Made by a program: the position numbers and the translations under genes | The notes under the pieces: generated by a model | Told to the model about the DNA's origin: nothing | Databases searched by the model: none | Seen by the model: the letters and a program-made list of their open reading frames with translations, nothing else | Assembly (NCBI GenBank): GCA_016783605.1 | Contig: JADHWG010000007.1 | Location: 1-46,694 of the forward strand | Direction: 5' to 3' | DNA from: Candidatus Omnitrophota bacterium | GTDB lineage: Bacteria; Omnitrophota; Gorgyraeia; Tantalellales; Tantalellaceae | Length of the DNA stretch: 46,694 nt | Part shown: positions 8,311 to 17,200 of the stretch, piece after piece | Position numbering within the stretch: position 1 is the stretch's first letter | Layout: each line of letters opens with the position of its first letter

Positions 8311-8438
8311 TGGCTGTCGCAAAAAAAAACAAAATGTCATCCTCGCGAACGCGGGGATCTATAAGCCTAAGAAACACAATATGTTACAGATCCCCGCGTT
8401 CGCGAGGATGACAGGAAAAGGTGTTTTGCGACAGGCCA
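8311..8438. mobile_element. MITE-like element, copy 1
   Basis: 128 bp with imperfect terminal inverted repeats (TGGCTGTCGCAAAA and TTTTGCGACAGGCCA) and a perfect inner inverted repeat of 25 bp around TCATCCTCGCGAACGCGGGG. It has no coding capacity. It lies between etfB and etfA, whose products form one heterodimer, so it is presumably transcribed. A second copy, near-identical over its interior, is at 32281-32412, and half a copy is at 20676-20716. Flanks share ACGAT, a possible but unclear target duplication. Confidence 0.75.
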
Positions 8439-8469
8439 ACGATATACAATCACGGTTTTAGGAGAAATT

Positions 8470-9678
8470 ATGTCAGAAAGTGACGCTATAAAAATATTAA
8501 ACGAAAAATGTGTGGGATGCAATCTCTGTGTAAAGGCTTGTCCTTTCGGCGCCATTACCATCAAAGACAAGAAAGCGGTTATAGAACTTTCAAAGTGTAA
8601 TCTATGCGGAGCATGCGTGCCGGTTTGTAAATTTGAAGCCATAATTATCAAAAAGAAAGAAACAACGAAACAAACGGATTTTTCTTTATATAAAGATGTA
8701 TGGGTGTTCGCCGAACAAAAAAAAGGTGAAGTGCAATCCATCTCTTTTGAACTTTTGGGTAAAGGACGTGAACTTGCCGATAAGCTTGGAGTGAATCTGT
8801 GCGCGGTTCTTCTCGGGGATAATATCGAAGATAAATGCGGTCAGCTTGCCTCTAGAGGCGCGGACAAAGTTTATCTTGTGGATTCTCCCAAACTAAGATC
8901 TTATCAGGACGATCCCTATACGGAAGTTTTGACTCAACTGGTATCGAAATATAAACCGGAGATCGTTCTTTGCGGAGCGACAACTATCGGCAGGAGTCTT
9001 ATTTCAAGAGTTGCTGTTCGGCTTAGAGCCGGTCTTACTGCCGATTGTACGGCGCTTGACATAGATCCTAAAGAAAAACTTCTTCTTCAGACGAGACCCG
9101 CTTTCGGTGGAAATATAATGGCGACCATTATTACGCCGAATACACGTCCTCAAATGGCGACAGTCAGACACAAAGTTATGGAAGAGGCGAAGGCGACCGG
9201 ACAGAAGAGGCCTGAGATAATAAAAGAAGAATTTCCGGATGAGACTTATGTTTCACGAACGCGTCTTGTTGATATTGTCGAAGAGATAGAAGAAACCGTT
9301 AATCTTACTGAGGCGGATATCATTGTTTCCGGCGGCAGGGGACTCGGGGCAAAAGAAAATTTTGATATTGTCAAAGAACTTGCTTTGGTTTTGGGAGCGG
9401 CCGTCGGCGCGTCACGTTCGGCGGTTGACGCGGATTGGATACCTTATTCGCATCAGGTCGGCCAAACCGGAAAAACGGTTTGTCCGAAAGTGTATATCGC
9501 TTGCGGTATAAGCGGTCAAATTCAGCATCTTATCGGCATGAAATCCTCAGACGTGATAGTCGCGATAAATAAAGATCCCGAAGCTCCGATCTTCAGCGTT
9601 GCCACATATGGAATTATAGACGACCTTTTTAAGGTTGTTCCTCTGCTCACGAACGAATTCAAAAAAATTCTTAAATGA
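8470..9678 (+). CDS. etfA: Electron transfer flavoprotein alpha subunit with ferredoxin domain
   Basis: 402 residues. The N-terminus (about 8-58) is a 2[4Fe-4S] ferredoxin-like domain with CVGCNLCVKACP (Cys14, 17, 20, 24) and CNLCGACVPVC (Cys43, 46, 49, 53). The remainder is EtfA: a Rossmann-like domain, then the FAD-binding domain with SRSAVDADW, QVGQTGKTVCPKVYIACGISGQIQHL and INKDPEAPIF. Ferredoxin-bearing EtfA subunits are known from strict anaerobes, such as caffeyl-CoA reductase and lactate dehydrogenase complexes, where Etf takes part in flavin-based electron bifurcation. Whether this Etf bifurcates needs the binding-site residues of EtfB. AGGAGA ribosome binding site. It pairs with etfB upstream despite the inserted element. 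Confidence 0.94.
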   Translation: MSESDAIKILNEKCVGCNLCVKACPFGAITIKDKKAVIELSKCNLCGACVPVCKFEAIIIKKKETTKQTDFSLYKDVWVFAEQKKGEVQSISFELLGKGRELADKLGVNLCAVLLGDNIEDKCGQLASRGADKVYLVDSPKLRSYQDDPYTEVLTQLVSKYKPEIVLCGATTIGRSLISRVAVRLRAGLTADCTALDIDPKEKLLLQTRPAFGGNIMATIITPNTRPQMATVRHKVMEEAKATGQKRPEIIKEEFPDETYVSRTRLVDIVEEIEETVNLTEADIIVSGGRGLGAKENFDIVKELALVLGAAVGASRSAVDADWIPYSHQVGQTGKTVCPKVYIACGISGQIQHLIGMKSSDVIVAINKDPEAPIFSVATYGIIDDLFKVVPLLTNEFKKILK

Positions 9679-9683
9679 TATAA

Positions 9684-9909
9684 GGGCACGGCATGCCGTG
9701 CCCCTACGAGTTTCAATCCACAATTATCGATTTCATGATGGATCGTTTCGTAAAGGCACGGCGTGTCGTGCCCCTACGAGTTTCAATCCAATTATCGATT
9801 CCATGATGGAACGTTTCGTAACGGCATGGCGTGTTGTGCGACCACGCCTTCCCAATCAGCCGCCGATTTTAACGGCACGTTTCGTAGGGGCACGGCATGC
9901 CGTGCCCTA
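9684..9909. repeat. 70-bp tandem repeats built on GTAGGGG palindromes
   Basis: Unit 1 (9684-9754) starts GGGCACGGCATGCCGTGCCC and continues through a segment containing GTTTCAATCCA and ATGATGGATCGTTTCG. Unit 2 (9755-9821) repeats all of it with a few changes and a 2-3 bp deletion. A decayed third start (about 9822-9842) and a final palindrome (9884-9909) follow. The gap between etfA and the merR-type gene (9679-10035) contains nothing else but the promoter at 9914. Confidence 0.75.
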
Positions 9910-9913
9910 TTAC

Positions 9914-9942
9914 TTGACAAGGTGTAGATACTCGTATATACT
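9914..9942 (+). promoter_or_regulatory. Promoter of the MerR-type gene
   Basis: TTGACA (9914-9919), 17-nt spacer, TATACT (9937-9942). Downstream, GTATAAG occurs twice in direct repeat 10 bp apart (about 9963-9979), which could be an operator for the regulator itself. Confidence 0.65.
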
Positions 9943-10035
9943 TTACAAAGTGGGACAAAGGTGTATAAGCTTGTATAAGAACTTTCGATGAAAATAGGCG
10001 GTTTTGGAGGGTTTACGGTTTGCCGAAGGAATGAT

Positions 10036-10257
10036 ATGATACATAGAGAATTGAAAAGAAAATATACGGTTCAGCAGGTTGCCGACATTTTGGGTGTTTA
10101 TAGAGGGACCGTAATAAACTATGAAAAGCGAAGTATATTCCCAACTCCGCGCAGAAACCCCATAAACGGATATCGGGTGTATGCCGAAGAAGATGTTGCT
10201 GTTTTAAAAAAGATACTTAGTGGCGGAGTAGGGGCGCGCGTTTCCACGCCTGAATAA
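10036..10257 (+). CDS. Small MerR-type helix-turn-helix protein
   Basis: 73 residues. Residues about 7-55 form a MerR/excisionase-like winged helix: YTVQQVADILGVYRGTVINYEKR, then a wing with NGYRVYAEEDVAVLKKIL. There is no effector-binding or dimerisation domain, so it is either a minimal DNA-binding regulator or an excisionase-like factor. ATG 10036 is preferred because AAGGA lies about 6 nt upstream. The longer frame from 9988 lacks a comparable site. The last eleven residues (GGVGARVSTPE) are translated from a GTAGGGG-family repeat (10228-10257), whose TAA ends the gene. Targets unknown. Lies 101 bp before smc. Confidence 0.75.
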   Translation: MIHRELKRKYTVQQVADILGVYRGTVINYEKRSIFPTPRRNPINGYRVYAEEDVAVLKKILSGGVGARVSTPE

Positions 10258-10292
10258 CGTCCAAGCAGAGATAAAAGGTACGGGATGATAAA

Positions 10293-10317
10293 GGGCACGG
10301 CATGCCGTGCCCCTACG
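10293..10317. repeat. GTAGGGG-family palindrome before smc
   Basis: GGGCACGGCATGCCGTGCCC followed by CTACG, a perfect palindrome of the family, between the MerR-type gene and smc. Confidence 0.7.
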
Positions 10318-10358
10318 ATAATTGGGTGGATAATTAATAAGCGAGAGGAGAGATTAGA

Positions 10359-13300
10359 ATGTATTTTAAGGGAATAGAAGTAATCGGGTTTAAATCTTTT
10401 CTGAATAAAACGAAATTTAAATTTGAGCCGGGTGTTACCGCGGTAGTCGGTCCGAACGGGTGTGGAAAAAGTAATGTTGTCGATGCTATCAAATGGGTTT
10501 TAGGAGAACAATCCGTAAAATCCATGCGCGCGGGAGCGATGCAGGACGTTATTTTTAACGGTACGGAAAATCACCAACCGGTAAATGTCGCGGAAGTTTC
10601 TCTTATGTTGTCGAACACCGATAGAGCGCTTTCGGTTGATTATGATGAAGTTACCATTACTAGAAGACTTTATAGATCAGGGGAGAGCGAGTATCTTCTT
10701 AACAAAACTCCGGTAAGACTTACTGACATCAGGAATTTAATAATGGGCACCGGAATAGGAACAAGTTCCTATTCGATAGTGGAACAGGGACGAATGGATA
10801 TGATCTTAAGTTCCAAACCGGAAGAACGCCGATACATTTTTGAAGAAGCCAGCGGAATAACGCGATATAAGTCAAAAAAACGGGAAGCACTTCTTAAGCT
10901 TGAACGAACGCAGGAAAATTTAGTGAGGATAAACGATATCACCCGTGAAGTTGAAAGACAAATAAACTCAATAGAAAGAAAAGCTCGTAAAGCCGAAAGA
11001 TATAAAACGCGTTACGAAGAACTTAAAGAATTGGACCTAAAACTGGCCGCCCGTACGTTTAAAGAACAAAGCGCAAGCGACGCTTATTTGGCCAAAGAGA
11101 ATGAAGAACTGGTTAAACAGATCGGTGAAATACGCGGTCAATTGGAAAAAGCTTCATTTTTACTCGCCGGATGCAAGGAAAACCATATCGCGGCCGGTGA
11201 TGAACTGCAGTCGCTTCAGAACGAACAGGCGCAATTTGAGTGGGCGATCGATAAGAATACGCGCGTTATAGAAATTAACGCTGAAAGAACAAAAGAATTG
11301 GAAAAGAATGCCGAGCGATTAAATTGGGAAATAGGCGACCTTGCCGCCAGAAGAGAAAAATTGGAAAAAAGGCTTACGGACTCCGAATCAAAATTTTCAT
11401 CCATCAGCACTCTAAGTCGGGAGAAAAACGCGGAATTTAAAGCCATTTCAGAAGAAGCGAAAGAAGTTACCACCGGTCTTGAAAAATACAGACACCAACT
11501 TAAGTTTGATCGAGAAAAAACGGTTGATATGTTCTCGAAAGAAACGAACGCGAAAAACAGTTTGATAAAAGTGAACGCCGATATTCAAAATACTGAGCTC
11601 AGAAGCCGTCGTTTGAGAGCGGAAAAAGCGAAAGTCGTTTCGGAAAAAGAAAAAGTCTACTGTACGTTAAAAGAGACTCGACAGGACAAAGAATTGCTGG
11701 AGAAGAATTTGGAAGACAAAAAACAGCAATTTGACACGTTTAGCAGAGAATATATTGAGCGCAGAGAAAAATTGGATATGTTAAATGAAAAAAAATCCGA
11801 CAAAGAAAAACGGTTAAATGAGATAAGCATCAAACGCCGATTTCTTGAAAAATTGCTCACCGACAGGGAAGGCATAAGTGACAGCGTAAAAGATATTATG
11901 AAACAGGTTGAAGGCGAGAACCCGCGTTTTATAGGTGTTCGCGGCATTCTTTCAGAGCTCGTGAACTTGAATGAAGAATACGAAGAGTCGGTGAAATTTA
12001 TTCTCCGGGAAGCGTCTCAAGCTTTGGTTGTCGATTCCCATGCGACGGCTCGCGAAATTATCGAATATCTGGAGAAAAATGAAGCCGAAAGCGTAAATTT
12101 TATTATCTTGGACGAACTTAAGTCCGCTTACGGAGATAGAGAAAGAGGCGGAAAACTGAAAGATATAACGTGTGTTTTGGATGCCGAAGAGCCGTATTCC
12201 ACGGCGTTAAAAGTTTTTCTTAATGATGTTTCAGTATTCTTTCATGAGGGGACCAGTTCTCTTGAAATAGAAACTGAAGGTACGGTTATTGGCAAAAACG
12301 GTGAAGTCAGGAAAAAAGGTTTAAAACGAAGCCGGAATTTTTCCGGAAAAGAAAATATTCCACTTTTCGGAAGAAGCGGGAAGATAGACAAAATAAAAGA
12401 GGAAGAAAAAATAAAACAGTCCGAAATTGAAAAAGTGGAAACGGTTATTACGGAAATAAAAGAATGGTTTAAGACTTCAGACAATAAAAAAGAAAAATTG
12501 GAGTCGGAACTGAACCGGAAGCAGATGGACTTTATGGACATCTCTTCAAAACGGAGCGCTCTTAAAGAAAAATTGAACTCTTTTGACGGAGAGGTTCTTC
12601 TCTTGGATTCTGAAATTGAAGAAGAAAATAAAACGATAGAGAAATTAACGTCCGAAAAAGAAGAACTTACTCGCATTCTTTCGGAACTGAAAACCATGAA
12701 TGTTGAGCTTGAAAAAAATATCAATGAAACACAAAATTTCATTCAAGAAAACAGCCGGAAACGAGAGGAACTATTTTTCAAAATAGCCGATGTGAAATCG
12801 GAATTATCCGTTTTTATTAAAGAAGAAGAAAACTTAAAAGAAAATCTGGAGATGGATAGATCCGCGTTAGAGCGGATGAGCGAAGAACTGAAAAATAAAA
12901 ACATCCAAAAGACGGAATCGATCGAAAAAATAAAAACTTTAAGTGAAGAATCGGAAACTTTGAAATCGGATATCGCCAGACATAAAGCATTGATAGAATC
13001 GAAATCAGAAGAAGTTTCCCAAAAAGAAGAATTAAAGGTTGCTCTCGCGGAAAAGATACGTTCGGAAGAGGAGAAGCTTAAGACGAAAGAAGTAGAGCAG
13101 GAAGTGTTGAAGGACAAAGCCAGAGATGGCGATATCCGTAAAAAAGAACTCGAATATAAACGTAACGGTTTGGTCGAAAAGATAAATGAAACGTATAAAA
13201 CGGATCTTACAACGTTCGATATAGCCATTGAAGAAAACACGGATTGGGAAGACATTAAATCACGTGTCAAAGGGCTGAAAGAACAGTTGGAAAAAATGGG

Positions 13301-13934
13301 TGAGGTAAGTTTGGACGCGGTAGAAGAACACCGTCAGCTTGAGGAGAGATTCAGGTTCCTTACAAAACAAAGAGAAGATTTGGTCTCCGGCAGAGAATCA
13401 CTGTTACAGGCGATATCAAAAATAAATAGAACCACCAAGAAACTCTTTTTGGAAACGTTTGAAAGCATTAAAAAAGAGTTCAACACTTATTTTAAAATGC
13501 TTTTTGCCGGAGGTAGAGCCGAACTTGTTTTAGAAGACGAGTCAGATATCCTCGAGTGTGGGATCAACATTGTCGTAAGACCTCCCGGAAAAAAGTTGCA
13601 TAATATCATGCAGCTTTCCGGCGGCGAAAAAGCGATGACGGCAATCGCTCTTATCTTTGCCATATTCAAAGTTAATCCGAGTCCGTTCTGTATTTTAGAC
13701 GAAATCGACGCGCCGCTCGATGAATCGAACATAGTTCGTTTTTGCAACGTGCTTCAGGAGTTTATCAAACTGTCCCAATTTGTGATCGTAACGCATAACA
13801 GGATGACCATACAATTGGCGGATGTCCTTTACGGAATAACGATGGAAGAAAAAGGTGTTTCCAAAGTGGTTTCCGTAAAGTTTGCCGAAGAGCAAAAATC
13901 GGCCGACACCGAAACCGTCCCGGTCGGAGTGTAG
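10359..13934 (+). CDS. smc: Chromosome segregation ATPase SMC
   Basis: 1191 residues, full length for bacterial SMC, the DNA-entrapping ATPase of the condensin-like SMC-ScpAB complex. Walker A GPNGCGKS at 31-38, long coiled coil to about 510, a hinge at about 520-645 (IGVRGILSELVNL, SQALVVDSHATAREIIEYL), return coiled coil, then the C-terminal head with LSGGEKAMTAIALIFAIF near 1086 and Walker B CILDEIDAPLDESN near 1110. The hinge distinguishes it from Rad50/SbcC. GAGGAG ribosome binding site fixes the start. scpA and scpB are not in the window. Its TAG stop is the first TAG of a GTAGGGG repeat. Confidence 0.97.
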   Translation: MYFKGIEVIGFKSFLNKTKFKFEPGVTAVVGPNGCGKSNVVDAIKWVLGEQSVKSMRAGAMQDVIFNGTENHQPVNVAEVSLMLSNTDRALSVDYDEVTITRRLYRSGESEYLLNKTPVRLTDIRNLIMGTGIGTSSYSIVEQGRMDMILSSKPEERRYIFEEASGITRYKSKKREALLKLERTQENLVRINDITREVERQINSIERKARKAERYKTRYEELKELDLKLAARTFKEQSASDAYLAKENEELVKQIGEIRGQLEKASFLLAGCKENHIAAGDELQSLQNEQAQFEWAIDKNTRVIEINAERTKELEKNAERLNWEIGDLAARREKLEKRLTDSESKFSSISTLSREKNAEFKAISEEAKEVTTGLEKYRHQLKFDREKTVDMFSKETNAKNSLIKVNADIQNTELRSRRLRAEKAKVVSEKEKVYCTLKETRQDKELLEKNLEDKKQQFDTFSREYIERREKLDMLNEKKSDKEKRLNEISIKRRFLEKLLTDREGISDSVKDIMKQVEGENPRFIGVRGILSELVNLNEEYEESVKFILREASQALVVDSHATAREIIEYLEKNEAESVNFIILDELKSAYGDRERGGKLKDITCVLDAEEPYSTALKVFLNDVSVFFHEGTSSLEIETEGTVIGKNGEVRKKGLKRSRNFSGKENIPLFGRSGKIDKIKEEEKIKQSEIEKVETVITEIKEWFKTSDNKKEKLESELNRKQMDFMDISSKRSALKEKLNSFDGEVLLLDSEIEEENKTIEKLTSEKEELTRILSELKTMNVELEKNINETQNFIQENSRKREELFFKIADVKSELSVFIKEEENLKENLEMDRSALERMSEELKNKNIQKTESIEKIKTLSEESETLKSDIARHKALIESKSEEVSQKEELKVALAEKIRSEEEKLKTKEVEQEVLKDKARDGDIRKKELEYKRNGLVEKINETYKTDLTTFDIAIEENTDWEDIKSRVKGLKEQLEKMGEVSLDAVEEHRQLEERFRFLTKQREDLVSGRESLLQAISKINRTTKKLFLETFESIKKEFNTYFKMLFAGGRAELVLEDESDILECGINIVVRPPGKKLHNIMQLSGGEKAMTAIALIFAIFKVNPSPFCILDEIDAPLDESNIVRFCNVLQEFIKLSQFVIVTHNRMTIQLADVLYGITMEEKGVSKVVSVKFAEEQKSADTETVPVGV

Positions 13935-14060
13935 GGGCACATTGCATATGCCCGAATGAACCGAAAATAAAATCCCCATACGGGCACATGCGATGTGCCC
14001 CAACGGTTTCGATGTAATAAGGAACGCGTCAATGCGTAGGGGCACATTGCATGTGCCCCC
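13931..14060. repeat. Three GTAGGGG-family palindromes
   Basis: Copies at 13931-13953, 13981-14001 and 14036-14060, all with the CACATTGCATGTG-type interior. The first supplies the smc stop codon. No gene is seen between 13935 and 14228. Confidence 0.7.
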
Positions 14061-14110
14061 ATATTCCCATAAGAACACATTATCTTCCGGCATTAATCAA
14101 ATTGAATGAC

Positions 14111-14162
14111 GCAAAACACCAACCTCGTAGGTTACTACCAACCTACGAGGTTGGTGTTTTGC
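14111..14162. terminator. 23-bp perfect hairpin, likely bidirectional terminator
   Basis: Arms 14111-14133 and 14140-14162 pair perfectly (GCAAAACACCAACCTCGTAG on the left), with a 6-nt loop. The outer stem gives U-runs on both strands (TTTTGC), so it could end transcription from smc. Same family as the hairpins flanking the GH1 gene. Confidence 0.6.
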
Positions 14163-14190
14163 GGTTGGCGTTAGGGTGTAAAAAAGTAAC

Positions 14191-14219
14191 TTGTGTGTGG
14201 GAGGGGAACTGACTATAAT
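14191..14219 (+). promoter_or_regulatory. Promoter of the giant secreted protein, near-leaderless
   Basis: TTGTGT (14191-14196), 17-nt spacer, perfect TATAAT (14214-14219). The ATG follows 9 nt after the -10 box, leaving at most a 2-4 nt leader and no room for a ribosome binding site. Confidence 0.55.
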
Positions 14220-14228
14220 GTAGGGTCT

Positions 14229-17200
14229 ATGAATAACATTAGACGAAAGATCATTATAAAAGTAATTTCGTTAATCCTAACCATAGGTATATTTTGGCAG
14301 ACGTCCGGATGGGCAGATAGCGGGGGTTTTGCCGAAAAGACCTTGCAGGGGAGGACTTTATTTACGGATCCCGATAGTGCGGGTTCGTTTGCTCCTCCCG
14401 TAAATAGATATGTAAATGATTGTCTTCTCGGTATAGAAAATGAGCCCAAAAATCAGAATACTGAACTGCTGAAACTTATCATAAAGCAAAAACTGCGCAA
14501 ATTGAAAGATAAATTGGCAAATGACCCGGAAATTTCCGAAAATATGAAAAAAATGATCTTGGAATTAATCCCGAATAGCGAGAAAATACGTTCAAATTTT
14601 GGGGTGGTGGAACTTGATCTGGGAGAATGCACAATAAGGTATTCTAATCATAATCTGCCGGATTTTGGAATTGAAATCGTCGAGGAGAAGACAGTATTGC
14701 AAAAGAAAAAAGGACGGTATCTTACCAAACAAGTATTCATTCGTGATAACGATTATTTCTCAGGCAAGAGCAAAGACGATGCTCAAAAATATGTTATTAC
14801 GGATAAATATTTAACCGAAGAGAATCTCGAATCAAGAACAATTAATCTAAAAAAAGAAGGATTCGAAAGTTTTCAGAAAACAATACCAGTTGCTATTTGT
14901 TATAACAACGCGTACAAATTTTTTAATGAAGGGAGCGGCAAAAAAGCTTTGAAAGTGCTTAAGCAGGCTTCAAAACATCTTGATGGTATTGAAGAGGATG
15001 ATGAAAATGTGCGAATGTGGAGGAAAAGGATCGAAGATACACGAGAGACCATAGGAATTATTATGTCACCGAATTCTCGTAAGAATTCTTATCGCCGGAA
15101 GCTTCGAATGTTGAATAGCACGAGAAAACATAGAAAACATAAAATGGAGAAAGCTGATCGCTACCCTGGTCCACGATTTGGTCCCGCGCTTTTTGTTGAT
15201 CCTGATACGGGGGAGCTTAGGGAGTTAAATGATGAGCCTGATGAATCCGGCAGAATATCGGAACATGAAGCGGTCAATGAAGCTTTGAATGAGTTAGTGT
15301 TCGACTCGGAACAGACGCCGTTTAAATCAGGGAATACTTTGTATGATTTTGTTCAGGAAGGGTTCGACGGAAAAATCAGTATGTATAGATTTGATCGTGA
15401 AGAATTGAAAGAAAAACTTTCTCAAAAGGGATATCCGCGACTCGCCGAAGGATTGATAACACACGCGGGAACTTATCGCGGTCCGCGTACCGGGGAGGAA
15501 AGAGCATATAACATATTCATTCCGGACTCTGTTTATGATCTGCTCACTGAATTTTTGGAACGGAAAAATGAGATGAAAATAGCGGATAATTTGCTTGAAT
15601 TCTGGGCGGCTCATGAGTTGTTGCATTTAAGTGACAGGGAATATTTACGTACTTTTGATAATTTTGAATACAAAAAAGAAGTGAGCCTTATGGCCGATAT
15701 GATCTTGTATCTCAGCTTGGAGATACAAGCGTTAAAGAAAAAAGAATTTAAACAGGCGCTTAAATACGCGGATAATACTATTGAAAAGGTTAATAGCTTT
15801 GCTTTTCCGTTTGAATTAAAAGGTAGAGTATATGAAGCCATGAAAAATCAGAGGGAAACGATTGTTAATTATATTATCGCCCTTTCAAAGATAAATAAAG
15901 AGAACTCAAAAACCATGAAGGAACATTCATTAGAAGATAAGATTCTCAGCGCGCTTGCCTCCGGAAAGAAGAAGACACATTTTTTTAAAAAAATTAAAAA
16001 ACTTCGTCTCTTTATGTCTCCGGAGCGTAACATTTTCAGTGCTCTATATGTTTTTTTTGAAATGAAAAGAAAAGGAAATATAGTAAACGAAGAATCGTGC
16101 GCGTCGGAACAAGGCGCGGCAAACGCAGTTTTATCTTTTGGTGTAATTCCCATCATGTGCGGGTATTTAGACAAAGCATTAAAAGAAAAATCGGGAATTA
16201 CTTCGTTTGAAATTGAAGTTGTCGAAAAATTGCTCGATGTAGTGTCGAAAAATGAAGTTTTAGGTTCTCGAAAGGCAAATTGTCTCAAGATAAGCGATTT
16301 TACTTTAGCCAGGATATATCGCCTTGCTGAAAGAGTGTATGACAGAAAAGGGGATTATGATAAAGCCATAAAATATAATGAATTTTTTTTGAATTTAAGT
16401 AAAAACATGCCGACAGCGTATTTAGAAAAAGCGTCTCTTATGATGAATAGAGAACCCGGCATGGTAGGGATTGATAAGGCCGAGGAGATTTTAAAAGAAG
16501 CTAAAGAAAAATTCGGGCCAATGGATATTTTTGACGAAATGGAAAAAAATATTGAAAAAGAAAAATTGGAGATATATGCCGCGGAAGAACGGAAAAGAGA
16601 ATTTAAAGAAACTTATTTTTGGGCAAAACTATCGTTTGAAAACGGAAAATATAAAGAATGCATGGATCTATTATCTGAAATTGAAGAAGAAACGGGCGGT
16701 TCGGATATAAATGAAAACCCGACAAAATTAAAGAAAAAAGCGCATTCAATCACTAAGCTGTGGAAAAGAGCAAAAGACGCTTTCGATGAAAAAGCTTATG
16801 AAAAGGCGATGAAAATTACTGCCGAAATATTGGAGAAAAACCCATATGATCTTAAAGCCATACGGTTTGAAGTTAAACTTCTCGACATTTTGGAAAATGA
16901 AAAACTGGAAAAAGACAAACTTGAAATAGCACGAAAATGTTTAAATGACGCTAAAGAAGCGTGCGTGACTGCTAATAATCAAGTGGCATCCGGGCGCATA
17001 GAAAGAGCCAGACACAATTACACAAAAGCTAAAGAAATGCTTTTGAATGTATCAAGTACAGATGAAATTCAAAATTTAATCGCGGAAATAAACGCAAAAT
17101 TGGAAAAAATAAAAAACCTGCCGAATATTGTCAAAAAACGTCCGCTTTCGCCCCAAAAAACGGCAAAAAAGAAAAAAAATAGAATTAAAAATATGAATGC

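Noticed and set aside
9684-9909. CRISPR array
   Set aside because: The repeated unit includes the would-be spacers, only two full units exist, and no cas genes are near.
10359-13934. Rad50/SbcC rather than SMC
   Set aside because: The hinge domain and SMC-type head motifs are present; there is no zinc-hook CxxC and no sbcD/mre11 gene beside it.
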